Below, piece after piece: positions 12,088-23,782 of a DNA stretch of 64,000 bases (the stretch's first letter is position 1; each line of letters opens with the position of its first letter). Made by a program: the position numbers and the translations under genes. Under the pieces are notes generated by a model, which was not told the DNA's origin, made no database searches, and was given only the letters and a program-made list of their open reading frames with translations. This DNA is from Punica granatum (taxonomy: Eukaryota; Streptophyta; Magnoliopsida; Myrtales; Lythraceae): positions 36,984,811 through 37,048,810 of the forward strand of contig NC_045128.1 in NCBI RefSeq assembly GCF_007655135.1. The letters run 5' to 3'.

Positions 12088-12731
12088 AAATGCGGATCAC
12101 TGTGATCTGTTTCATACGAAGGATTAGTATTCGGGTGATATCAGTCTGCATCTGCATTATGTATTCAACCATGAAGTCATATATCGAGAGGAACACAACT
12201 GCTTTGCGTTTAGGTTTGAGGAGGTAATTGTCTGCATTAATGCATCAAAGTCACTGCTTGGACAGTACAACCATTGCTAGTGTATCTTGCCATCTGCAGT
12301 CTGGTCTTTGTAGTATTATCACTTGTTGGATCATTTTCACGGGCTTACTCAAACTCGTTTGGCGAATGCTTCTATCTTATCAGAAGTTTAACTCTTCGGG
12401 GCGTAAACCTGCTGCCGCTTCTATTATCACTCTGTGGTTCAATAGAATGATTCGTGAACGGGCTTGCACATTGTTTAAATGGTTGAACTATGCTCCATGC
12501 TTGCTCTCCGCTGACAACTGACACGGCTCTTGCATATGGGCAATAGTCAGGGGCCTAGACTAAAATGGTCGTGACAGACATAATCAATGACATTAATAGT
12601 GAGATGTACAAGTTTATGTCCGAGTGTTCCATAAATGCGATTGGTCCTGGTCATTAAAATTCGAACATCGTTGCAGTTTCTTCAAAATAACAAGGAAAGA
12701 TACATTATCGGCGGGCTGGATTCAATATGAC
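12077..12731. repeat. Right copy of the diverged tandem duplication
   Basis: Partner of 10985-11692. It follows directly on the FEY exon fragment, preserving what looks like the original order of FEY exon 8 followed by its downstream DNA. Open frames in it are not conserved between the copies and are treated as non-coding. Confidence 0.7.
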
Positions 12732-12924
12732 GAGCCCTGTTCTAGCCGTACCCTACTGGGAGCACAACCATTTTTACGCTCGTGATGAATATGTAGTCCC
12801 GATGCAATTCGAGTCGCATCTAATCTTGCCTCATGCCTATTTTGAAACACATTTTTATTTATGCCATGGTGGGAATCATTTTATTTTTGAATTATTTCCC
12901 TTCAATTATATTTAAGAGAATTTA

Positions 12925-13249
12925 CCTAAAATGGTCTATGATTTACCCGTTTTTTCAAATCCATCATATACTTTTTTTTGTCAAATCTATCACATGGTTT
13001 ATTTTTTGCATCAAATCTATCCCGCGTTATCTTTTTCGTCGATATCTAACGGCCGTGCTGATGTGGCACCCACATGGCAAGTATGGCCCACTATCTCTCC
13101 ACGTGTCACGTCAACACGACCGTTAGATGTCGACGGAAAAGATAACGCTGATATAGATTTTATGCAAAAAGTAAACCATTTGATAGATTTGACAAAAAAA
13201 ACATATGATAGATTTGACAAAACCGGTAAACCATGGGCCATTTTAGTGT
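12925..13249. mobile_element. Foldback (hairpin) MITE
   Basis: Almost the whole element is one imperfect inverted repeat. The left arm, starting CTAAAATGGTCTATG and passing through CAAATCTATCACATGGTTTA to TCTAACGGCC, is mirrored by the right arm, which ends CCATGGGCCATTTTAGTG. Each arm is about 140-150 bp around a short centre containing CCACATGGCAAGTATGGCCC. The apparent open frames on both strands are a by-product of this symmetry. Long-arm foldback MITEs of this kind can yield small RNAs; that is inference here. Confidence 0.8.
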
Positions 13250-14841
13250 AAAAACCCCTTATATTTATTCCCTCTCAAATTATTATTTCTTTTTCCTGAA
13301 TAGTCTACAAATCTATAGCTCTGTGTGTGTGTATATATATATATATATAATACATATATCTATATATAAAGCGGAGCTGTGATGTGCCTGGTCAGATAGC
13401 CTCAGAACACTTGGTTTCTAAATAAAATTTTCTTGGATTTTTGAGATTTTTTAATTTTTATATTGCTTTTTAGTAAAAACTATTCTTAAATTTTTTTAAA
13501 GATATTTATGATATTCACCCAAGAAAAAGATATTTTATGAAATTATAGAAAACAATTTTAATTTTTAAAAGATATTTTGTGAGTAAAATAGAATATTCGT
13601 CTAATCTTCTAATAAGATATTGTTGATTAAATAATATTTAATTTAATATATCATGAAATTTTGAATTTTGAAAACGATGAATATCTCTATATAATATAAA
13701 GCAGAGCTATGGTGGGTCTAGCTAGATTTTATTTTATAAGATATTAGTATCACAGAATATTTTTGAAACTTGATTTATTATCTACATAATATTTGATAAT
13801 CTTGATTTTTTGTTTAAGATAAAAATTTAATATCTGATCACATAAAAATTAGCATTAAAATAATTATATATTAGTATTTATTTATATACAACATAAAAAT
13901 ATATATTTCTTCTAATAATATATAGTCGTGTGGCTATCTTTACTTTAGGCTTTACCAAATTTTTGAATTTTTAAAATTGAAAGAATGCTTTTTATAAGAT
14001 ACTGATATAAAAGGAAAAAAAATTGAAATTTATTGAGATGATTTTATCTACATTATATTTGATAATATTGAATTTTTTATTTAAAATAAAATTAATATCT
14101 AATCAAATCAATATTAACAATGAAATAAATACATATATTTATACATATGATATAACTATTTATTTATTTGATTGATGACATTAAACTAACATCATCTTAT
14201 ATATTTAATATAATATTTTTTATTGATAGTAAACTATGATTTATAATAGTTTGAAATAAGCATATGATATAAATAAAATTGATGAAGAAAATATATTACG
14301 TTTTATTCTGTATAATACACAGGCTTTGCAGTAAGTAAAACTGTAACAGTATAAAATAATGATTTTTTTCTTATACTCAACATATTAAATATATAATAAA
14401 TAAATGAATAGATAATTAAATAACGAAGGAAAACCTGTTTAACTGACGACGACAATGTTCGCCGCGTCAGATATGAACTAATGAATAAGGGATTGACACT
14501 TAAGGTTTCGTGCCACGTTATCAATGGCTCCAAGGAACGTGTCCCTTAACATTCACAGTTACCTTTTTTCTTCATTTCACTGTAGAAAGTACAAAGATCA
14601 CCTTTTTGCCTATACAATAAAATATTATAAATATTGCCTAAGAGAGAAATTCAAAGTCAAACCTCCCTAACCATGTTTAGGAAGCAAAAGAGCCCCATTC
14701 ATTTTATAAATATTATCTCTAATCTTTTAAGCATTTTGTTCTTCAGCTTGATATTTGTAACGAAATCTCTCTGAAGAATGAGTTCTTGAAGAGTGCAATA
14801 GAGTGCTCTCAATTTGAGAATTCATTCGCAAAACTTGAGTC
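13250..14841. other. Very AT-rich intergenic DNA
   Basis: A TG/TA microsatellite (about 13322-13349) is followed by more than 1 kb of extremely AT-rich sequence. A 15-bp word, ATATAAAGC(A/G)GAGCT, occurs at 13364-13378 and 13694-13708. No coding region is supported. Confidence 0.6.
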
Positions 14842-16618
14842 ATGAGTCATACAAAGTCTTCTAATAATCCTCAACCCCATGATATTTTGGTTCACTCTGG
14901 TTAGTGTGTGTATTGTTTTTGGATTAATTGATTGGTGTGCTTTTTTTTTCCCTTAAATTTGTCATTAAATATTGCAAGATAATTTTTGTCCCATTACATG
15001 TTGTAAGATAATTTGGGTTATATAATGTTTTTGATTTGCCATTTTACTTTTTTTTTGGGTAATTTGGGCTGCATAAACTTTTTTTTAGACTGCATGATCT
15101 TTTTTTTTTCAGTAGTCTTTTCTTTTTAGGTAATTTGAGTTATGTAATCTTACTCTATGAAAGAAATTTCACATCCATTAGAGCTAATAGATTGGGAAAA
15201 AATAGCACCCATGAACTACATTTGTCAATTTCTTTTATGACTTGGCTAAATCTCTATATATTGTCATAATGCAGAAAATGAAGTTAAATTCTTGGAGAGG
15301 TCTTCTATCGTGATTAGAGATTATAATAGTTTTCATGATAACTTGTTGGGAAGAGTTGTATTAAGTGAAGATAAGGCATACAATTGTTACTTGGAATATG
15401 GCTACCGTGTCGGGTTTATTGTACGCAAAGGGAAGCAAAACTATCATCGTGGGACAAAAGATATTCGCATGAAGGAGTATTATTCTTCAAATCAAGGTTT
15501 TAAAAGACTCGAAGAAGACAGAGAACCGAAGTTGAAGAAGTTGGAGGCGAGAACTGGATGCCAAGCAATGATTTGCTTCACCATCGAAAACGAGCATGGA
15601 CAGTTACGAAATTTGTTGCTGAACATAACATGAACTTAATAGTGAATGCCGATATTTCCACACGTGATGCTTACATGTACATGTCTAAAGAAGATGGTGG
15701 AGTAGATAAGATAGGGCTTACGATACGAGATTTCTATAATTATGTTAACAAGCAAAAGACGAGGACCATTGAAGCAAGGGATGGACAAAGTTTGACGAAT
15801 TATTTCAAGCATAAAACTGCTGAAGACGGCATGTTTGTCTATAATGCACAAGTTGATCATGAAAACATATTGACAAACTTTTTTTTGGAGAGATAGTAGA
15901 TCAAGGAATGACTATGATTGCTTCAGCGATGTCGTCATTTCTGATACCTCGTACCATACTAACAGGTATGGAGTTATTTGTGCACCATTTGTGGGATGAA
16001 TCGTCATTGGCAAAATGTCTTGTTTGCATGTGCATTTTTGCTAGATGAAACCGCCGATTCATTTGAGCGGGTTTTCAATTGTTTCGTCGAATCGATGGAG
16101 AATCGAGCACCGAAGACCATTCTCATGGATCAAGACCATGCTATGGCTAAGGCAATTCCAAAAGTTTTTCCTAGCATAGCGGATGGTCTATGCTCATGGC
16201 ACATATCCAGAAAATGCACCTTCACATTTGAGTGGTCTCTTGGCATTATCAGGATTTAAAAAGTTATTCAACAAGTGTCTCAGAGGATGTGAATCGGAAG
16301 CCAAATTTGAGGAAACATGGAAAAGGATGATGGTTGACTACAAAGAAGCTCAAGGTAATAATTGGTTGAGGGGCATGCATAAGATACGTCAAAAATGATG
16401 CCCCGTTCTTAATCTTGAAACTTTTTTGGGAGGATTAAAAGCATCTCAAAGAAGTGAAAGTACAAATAGTGTCTTGAATGTGATTGCCACTTCAACAACA
16501 TCCCCATCAAATTTTGTACTTGTATTTGAGGAGCTATTAAAAAGATGGTGCGCTTATGAGGCATAGAAGGATTTTGAATGCAAAAAAGGCATTGCTCCAC
16601 ATATTATCAAGAATAGCG
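14842..16618 (+). pseudogene. Broken FAR1-related (FRS/MULE transposase-derived) gene
   Basis: FAR1-related proteins are transcription factors domesticated from Mutator-like transposases. A possible first exon (14842-14899, MSHTKSSNNPQ, donor GTTAGT) joins in phase to 15275, giving the FAR1 DNA-binding region with GYRVGFIVRKGKQ and RTGCQAMICF. The frame shifts near 15595, after which WTVTKFVAEHNM continues in another phase. Beyond a stop at 15894-15896 the transposase core carries on in pieces: DVVISDTSYHTNRYGVICAP, a stop, then NRHWQNVLFACAFLLDET, TILMDQDHAMAKAI, and later LKASQRSESTNSVLN after another stop at about 16398. At least two frame changes and several stops make it non-functional. 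No terminal inverted repeats were identified, so it could be a decayed host gene or a decayed MULE. Confidence 0.8.
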
Positions 16619-16639
16619 GATCATGCCTCCGATCATTAA

Positions 16640-16831
16640 GGCCCGTTTATTTTTAGGGTTAAAATAACAAAAATTTTAACTTTAACTTTAACTCAACCCA
16701 CTACACAACAAAAATACACATTTCCAAGTAAAAAATTTTAACTTTAACTTTAACTGAACACACTACACAACATTTGTCATTTTCCACAATCAAAATCAAA
16801 GTTACTTTGACTCTCAAACCAAACACACCGT
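16640..16831. mobile_element. MITE-like element related to 9378-9618
   Basis: It shares the TTTAACTTTAACTTTAACT and CTACACAACAAAAATACA units with the element at 9378-9618 and ends AAACCAAACACACCG, an inverted counterpart of its CCCGTTTATTTTTAGG start. It sits directly after the FAR1-like pseudogene. Confidence 0.5.
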
Positions 16832-17891
16832 TAACTCGTTTCCTCGTTAACAAGTACGAAATAATTTACAAAACCCTAAATTCGAAAAAAGAAAAAGAAG
16901 AAGGTCAACAATAGAGACTTGCAATGATGATTAAGGATCATTTCCTCGTTAAGATATGTATGGATTCTTCTCTTCCTCTTGATCTGAGTTGCTGAGTGTT
17001 GTCTCACTTGTTTCACCAAATTACATTGCCTAAATTTTAACTTCATATGGTCCCTAAAAGGGCAAATTAATAAATTTATTATGGAATTGGAAGACTTATG
17101 GATGAGATATACATAACATATTATAGCCTTTCCACCCTTAGTAACTCTCGGCAAATTAAGGAGAAAATCCTATAAAAGGAGAAAATATCTTCTTCCTAAT
17201 ATTACTCAATCAATCAAATATATATACAAATAGTCAAATATAGGTTTATTACATCCCGTAGAGTGCATGCATTGCAGAGATGGTGAGGGGAGAGAAATCG
17301 AAGCCCACCATCTTAGATATCGACCTCCTCATTCGCGAAATGAAACTTTCCCTCAAAAGGTCCAAAAAAGAGCTTTCTCCTACCCGTTGAACGTTTCGGT
17401 GTCATGGAGGGTGAGATTCGATACCTTCGAATCTGTTGCAATATCACGAGGGACGGAGGGTGAGGGGATGAGAGCCTGACGGATACTGAATATGAGAATG
17501 AGAAAAACTATATATATTTATGTAGAATTGAGTAAAATTGGAGAAATTAATAATTTGTTTGGTTGTACAACTTATTTTTAACTTTACTCCACTTATTTTT
17601 AATTCAACAATACAATTATTACTTTTTCCTTTTTTTTTTCAATTTTTTAACCATTTAATTCAATTTTTCATACTAAATTCTCATAACTATTCGTTACTTT
17701 TTCCACAATTCAACAATACAATCATTACCTTTCTTCAATTATTCGTTACTTTTTCTCATAATTTAACAATACAATTATTACAATTTAATTAATTTTTGTA
17801 TATTCAAAGTTAAAATAAAATTTCGTTAAAATTCAACTCAAAATGCCAAATAAAGCATTAAAGAGTAGAGAATTTGAAAATTTAGTAATGT
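16832..17891. other. Non-coding stretch with a possible decayed MITE
   Basis: Mostly AT-rich. An open frame at 17267-17479 has no recognisable domain. About 17555-17856 resembles the same MITE group (GTTTGGTTGTACAAC at the left, AACTCAAAATGCC at the right), but the terminal repeats are too diverged to be sure. Confidence 0.4.
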
Positions 17892-18428
17892 GTTTGGATT
17901 TACAGTCGAGTCAAGTTGAGTTTTGGTTTTAATTAGTTTGTAGTAATTATATTGTTGAATTATGAGAAAAAGTGTGAAAAAGTAGTGAACAGTGGAGATA
18001 AAGTAATAATTAAGTAATGATTGTGTTGTTGAATTATGAAAAAAAGTAAAAAAAAGTAATGAATAGTTAGGATAAAGTAATAATTAATTAATAATTATGT
18101 TGATGAATTATAGATAAGTGAAGTTGAGTTGAGTTAAAAAAAATTTAGGGTGTATTTTTTAAAATTTTTTTTAATTCAACTCAACTCAACTCCACTTATC
18201 TTCAATTCAACAACACAATCATTATTTTTTAAAATTTTTAATCATTTAATTCAATTTTTAATATTAAATTCTCTTAACTATTAATTACTTTTTCACAATT
18301 CAACAATACAATCATTATTTTCTCTCAACTATTCATTATTTTTCACACTTTTTCTCATAATTCAACAATACAATCATTACAAAACAATTAAAATCAAAAT
18401 TCAATTCAACTCAACTCTGAATCCAAAC
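17892..18428. mobile_element. MITE-like element with long terminal inverted repeats, possibly composite
   Basis: About 43 bp at the left end (17892-17934, starting GTTTGGATTTACAGTCGAG) is the imperfect inverse of 18386-18428 (ending AACTCTGAATCCAAAC). Internal blocks at about 18118-18200 also face each other (GAGTTGAGTTAAAAAA and TTCAACTCAACTCAACTCC), suggesting two related elements joined head to head or one nested in another. No coding capacity. Confidence 0.65.
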
Positions 18429-18934
18429 CAACTCATAAAATCCAAACACACCCGGGACAGTCTCTCTTGGAACTCGCTACATAAAAAGGCCGAGAAGTAC
18501 AAAAGAGCACAAAAAAGTAACGGGCAGTTAGCTGTTTCCGCCGTTAAAAGGTCAAGCAATGAAGGTTAGGTGTCAGTCCCTTATTCGCTAGTTCGTACCT
18601 GACGTGGTGAAAATAGTTCATATAATAATTTCTCTGGTCCGACCATTCGCAAAGTTACAGCTCCCAAAAACCGAAAGAACGATTAATCTGAGTCGGAGCA
18701 TTGAGAAAACCCCTAACGGAAATCCAATTTGCGCCGTTTATGGAAGAAGAAGAAGAAGGAGGAGAAGACGAATGCGGAGGGGTAGCTGAGGTGGAAGTTC
18801 GCCGGAGCCGCCTCTCTGTAGTTCATCGGCCGTAGGCGGGGGCCAAAATCTCCATCCCTGGTAGTCTATTTATTGATAATTCGTTCCCATATATCTAGTA
18901 CAGTTGACCAATCGATTGATAGAGGTAGAGAAAA
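18429..18934 (+). promoter_or_regulatory. Upstream and 5' UTR region of MRS2-4-like gene
   Basis: About 500 bp between the MITE and the MRS2 start codon. It contains GAAGAAGAAGAAGGAGGAG-type purine runs near 18740-18765, compatible with a leader. No clear TATA box was assigned, so the transcription start is not known from sequence. Confidence 0.35.
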
Positions 18935-21900
18935 ATGGGGAAAAGTCCCTTCTCCTTCCGCCGGACTTCCGGCCGGCGCCGCCTCAAGAAAGCGCCGGAG
19001 TCGCCTCAGCAGGGGGCTAAGGGATCCGCGACGTCGCCGCCCCACGACAACAGCACCAGCAACATCATCAACAACAACAACAACAGCTTGGTCGTTGCTG
19101 CAAATGCTGGCGGAGGCGGTGGTGCGCTGGCGGCTGGAGGAGGGAAGGGGAAAAAGAAGGCAGGAGGAGCGAGGATGTGGCCGTGGATGAGATTCGATCG
19201 GGCTGGGCAGTCGGAGCTGTTCGAGTGCGAGAAGAGCGCAATTGTCCGCAGAGCTTCGATCCCTGCTCGGGATTTGAGGATCCTCGGTCCTGTGTTCTCT
19301 CACTCTTCCAATATTCTTGGTGCGTATGAAAAGTCCAAACTTGCCTGCTACCGCTGCTTCTCTGCATATTGATTGGTTTCAGAGTTCTCCTCCAATTGTC
19401 CTGTTTGCAGAATCAGAAATCATGAATCTGAATGGGTCAATTGGGGTCAAAAGCTTTGAATACTGTGAGTTTTACGGGAATTGGCAGAACTGTTTGCGCA
19501 AATTGACAACGAAGTCCGAGCTAAATGGGTCATACTTATTGGCAGTCATTATCAATTCACAGAAGAAAGTAGCAGAAAAATTTGAAAAGAAGTAAAAGCC
19601 ATTGAGAAAACGGTGGTCTTGCTTAGTCCTTCGTCTGTGCACCTGAATTATAAGTTTAAGCTTGAGTTGAAAAAGAGAGTTGTAACCCTTAAAGGCAATA
19701 TAATTGCTGCTTTATAACTAAGAAATTCCTCCATATTTTTCAGACCCCTGCAGGACAATCTTCCTTTTCTATGTTCTTGGATAAGTAAAAATAATGTTTT
19801 TCACCAGTTGGTAGCGAACCTGGGTCTCTGCTGTTTCAGTTTACTATTCTATCACCAGGCCACTGTACTGCAGCAGGGTACAATTCCCGTATGGCAACCA
19901 CTCATCACAAAAGTGATGCTTTCAAATTAAATGTTTTACATGAAGATGATTGATGTTGTTTTTGTGGTGGTTTCCCTGTGTTGCTATAACTTCTGTTGTC
20001 ATGCGTGTTAAACTTCTTTTACAGTGTCAAAGTTTGTTTTGTCTGAACTTTGCAGCCAGGGATAAAGCAATGGTTGTTAACTTGGAGTTCATAAAGGCTA
20101 TAGTCACAGCTGAAGAGGTGCTAATACTCGATCCTCTTCGTCAGGAGGTGCTTCCCTTTGTGGATCAGCTGAGACAGCAGCTTGTGCCTAAAAGTGCATC
20201 TAAGACACAAGAAGGTGGTCCATCAGATGCTGTTGATAATGAAATGCACGTTCCTGCTGGCAGACGTTGGTTGCCTGTCCCCGAGGCTGCTGAGGGCCTG
20301 CAGTGTGAACTCCCATTTGAGTTTCAAGTTCTTGAGATAGCATTGGAGATTGTCTGCACGGATTTGGACAATAACGTGGCGAAACTCGAGAGAGATGCCT
20401 ATCCCATATTGGATGAATTGGCCCGAAATGTTAGCACAAAAAATCTTGAACATGTCCGAAGCTTGAAAAGCAACCTCACCCGCTTGCTTGCACGTGTTCA
20501 AAAGGTATCTCTATTGATAGTTACTTTATTAACTTCATTGGCGTACATCATGACAAACTTCTTTACATGAAAAACAACTCTCCATCACTTACTGTTTTCC
20601 CCCCTCAAGCTGGAATTATAGTGGATGAAGCATGGAAATATATTTGATCTGGTCCAAAAGTATGATCTAATGCTGTTATTAATTTTAAAAAGTAACATTT
20701 AATAGGCGGTGATGATGCATTTCATTTCAGCAGATAAATTAAAGAATGAACTTATGGGGTAAACGGGAATTCACTTTTGCATACCTAATTGTCTTTCATT
20801 CCGTGGGATTGGAAGGACATACTTTTGTTAGGATTGAAAATTTTCTTTTGGATGATTTTATTCACCTTCAGTTTGGGGGGATAAAAAGATAATGTTCTTG
20901 ATTCTGGAAGTCTTTTTATTGTTTCGAATCTTTTTTTTTTTTTGGGTAAGTGGAAAACAAATATATTTACATCAGATATCCACTCAACACAGGCTGAGAA
21001 ACAAAAGAAACAACCAAACAACTCAATCGAGATTTACATGAGAAGGACTCAATGGAAGAATTTATAAGTTTAAAAGAAATGCCAGAAAGAGTAGTATCCT
21101 CATTCACACTTCAAAATTTTTTTGTACCAAAACTGTGGGAAACACAGCTTGCTTCTCGAAGATCCTGGAGTTGCGTTCAGTTTTTATCCATATTGTCCAC
21201 ATTTTGTTGGTATCATCAGTTCTCATTACTTTGCCATGGATTTGAAACTTTCTCAACTAACCTGACACTGCAACGTCTTGTAATACTGTAATGCTCCACA
21301 GAAAAAATGAATAAGCCATTCCTAGTTATAGATATTCTTATTCCAGATGCAATGCCCCGGGCAATCTCATATGATAGTTGTCCAACTTATGGTTCCTCAT
21401 TTGAGTAAATGTATTGCAATATCAGGTGAGGGATGAAATTGAACATTTATTAGATGACAATGAAGATATGGCGCAATTATATCTCTCGAGAAAGTGGATC
21501 CAAAGTCAGCAGTCAGAGGCTTTGTTGGGAGCTGGGGCTTCAAATAGTATCTCACCTGCTGTGCCTCCCCTTCGTCGTATCAGCTCTAATCGGAGTGGTA
21601 GTGTGGTGACTAGTAATTACACGGCTGATAATGATGTGGAGGATTTAGAGATGCTTCTAGAAGCTTATTTTATGCAGCTGGATGGAACTCGTAACAAGAT
21701 ACTTTCTGTGAGTACTCTTTATTTTACTTTTAAAAGTTCCTAAGTTCTATTGTTGCGTGACTTAATACCGTGGTGCCAGCAGGTCTGGCTTATTAATCCT
21801 ACGTAGAACTGGTATGTAGGTGTTATCTAGAGCTTCTAGCTTAGAAATCATGCTTTATGGTGCCCCCTTGTTGATATATCTAATTTATTTGATTCTGGAA

Positions 21901-22471
21901 TTGTGTGTGATCTGGGAGAAGTGGTTCAAGACATATATATGCGTGTGTATACATATACATATATATATATATACCATGAGCTGGTTAGATATCAGTGAGA
22001 CGTCAAGGTCATTTCTCATTAGTGGCTAATAGCAGTATTTTTTTTTTTAAACATTAAACAAGAAGGCTTATATTGTAATTAAGTTTTATTAGTCACTTCT
22101 GTCTTCAAGACAGTAACTGGGACAAACTTGTCTAGTTACCATTATGAGCTTGGTAGAAAGAACTCATAATTTCATTTGATGTGGATTCGTAGGTGAGGGA
22201 GTATATTGATGATACTGAAGACTACGTCAATATTCAACTGGACAACCAAAGAAACGAGCTGATTCAGCTTCAGTTGATATTGACCATTGCATCGTTTGCA
22301 ATTGCTATGGAAACCTTGATAGCTGGTTGTTTTGGTATGAACATTCCATGCCCACTGTACGACATAAACGGGATATTTGGCATATTTGTCGGAAGTTCAG
22401 GGGCTGGCTGTTTCTTGCTTTTCCTGCTTGTCTTGGGCTACGCGAGGTGGAAGAAGCTCCTCGGTTCGTGA
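18935..22471 (+). CDS. MRS2-4: CorA/MRS2-type magnesium transporter
   Basis: Mg2+ channel of the MRS2/MGT family, closest in memory to Arabidopsis MRS2-4 (MGT6), a membrane-located Mg2+ uptake or homeostasis protein. Four exons: 18935-19319, 20056-20504, 21426-21707 and 22193-22471, totalling 1395 nt and 464 aa, a normal family length. Seen in the protein: start [10 protein letters not shown], low-complexity Ser/Asn/Gly tracts, then [65 protein letters not shown] and [20 protein letters not shown]. Two C-terminal membrane helices follow, with the hallmark GMN ([11 protein letters not shown]) after the first and [11 protein letters not shown] at the end. All residues expected of a working pore are present. 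Introns 1 and 2 are long, with AT-rich and repeat-like sequence. The start choice is set by the conserved MGK-x-P N-terminus. Confidence 0.95.
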
Positions 22472-23782
22472 GGTCTCTCCATTTAGATGTCCTTCCCCTG
22501 CTCCCCCTCTTACGATGGTAAAGAAACTTTGCAAGCTTATTGCAGATTCATTCACTACAGTGGGTTCTCTGCAGTACATAGCCAACATCGCAACGATGAT
22601 GTTTTCATTGCACGATACCCTTGATAACATGTTGATATAAACAATGAACTAGCCGCTTACTGTTTATGAGTGGAGATCGGGAGTTACAGCAATGCCGTGT
22701 CCATTTGCCTTGTGAGTAAGGAGCTGTTTAGTTGCTCGAAAAGATATTGCATTGACCGCATTGCTAATGTCGGTCGAAAAAAACTATATAAGCTGCAAGA
22801 TTCCAATGATTGAAACACTCTTTAGTCACGTCTTCTTCACTTATTGCTTCCCTCTCACACATGTGCATGTGCACACGCACAACGCATTAACACCCTTTAT
22901 CCTACCTATATCCTGTGGATATAGACTCCACGATTTTCATGTGCATGTGCGTTATATCTTGTCAGCGGGTGAAGAAAAGGGGAGGAGGAGAAGGGAACTA
23001 TGTGGTCAAAAAAGTGGGAAAGGATGTGTGTGGGCGTGGGTGTGGGTGTGAGCTGTGTGGGGTGATGACCAGGCTGGACCCTTTGCAAATGGAATGGACA
23101 TCGATGGGGTTTCATAGTTCTTTTTAGGATTTCAATCATTCAAATTTTTGATTTGTCAAGGAGGTTGGAGAGGGATATCTGTATATGACCAATAGAAGGA
23201 GGGATGGGGTAGCTTTGTTTGTTGGTGTCCCTTTCTCCTGTCCTTATTGTTTGTTAAGTTGGTTGTCCTGTCCCCCTGACTTTCATATATATTGATGTTA
23301 GTTTGTCCTGTCTCCAATCCCTCCATCTCCATATCCCTCCCCTTTCTTATATAAGCGTATGCGCACATAACCGTTTCGCAGTGTCCAGGCACGTGGGCGG
23401 AGAATGCGACGTCGAATTATAATAGTGCGTTTGGTTTTATAGTTGAGTTGAGTTTTTATTTTAATTAGTTTGTAACGATTGTAATGTTGAATTATGAGAA
23501 AAAGTGTGAATAAGTAATGAATAGTTCGAAAAATTTATTAAAAATCGAATTGAATGGTTAAAAAAATTAAAGAAAAATAAAAAATTAATAATTGTGTTGT
23601 TGACTTTTGTTGTGTAGTGAATACGGTTAAAGTTGGAGTTAAAATTTTAAAATTAGATTGCGAAATCAAACGGGTTAGAACTTTAGACGGGATTGGGGGT
23701 TAATTAAAAAGAAACGCGAGGCGTTGACGTAAAATAAGATTTCTCGAGGGACCAGATTGTAAGAAAAGAACCGGACCTTGAA
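22472..23782. other. MRS2 3' region and intergenic DNA
   Basis: Contains the MRS2 3' UTR, a G/T-rich patch (GTGGGCGTGGGTGTGGG near 23030-23050) and a MITE-like element at 23427-23673. No gene is supported. Confidence 0.5.
23427..23673. mobile_element. MITE-like element (GCGTTTGGTTT end)
   Basis: The left end, GCGTTTGGTTTTATAGTTGA, is mirrored by the right end, finishing GCGAAATCAAACG. The interior carries GTTGAATTATGAGAAAAAGTG, shared with 17892-18428, and GTTGTGTAGTGAATA. Non-coding. Confidence 0.55.

Noticed and set aside
12931..13251. Open frames of 106 and 74 codons on both strands
   Set aside because: They are mirror images created by the foldback element, not genes.
18866..19303. 145-codon antisense frame in MRS2 exon 1
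   Set aside because: It is a product of the Asn/Gly/Ala low-complexity repeats in the true exon.
19800..19880. Possible tRNA-like sequence (GTTGGTAGCGAACCTGGGTC)
   Set aside because: It does not fold into a full cloverleaf by eye. It looks like a degraded retroelement tail in MRS2 intron 1.
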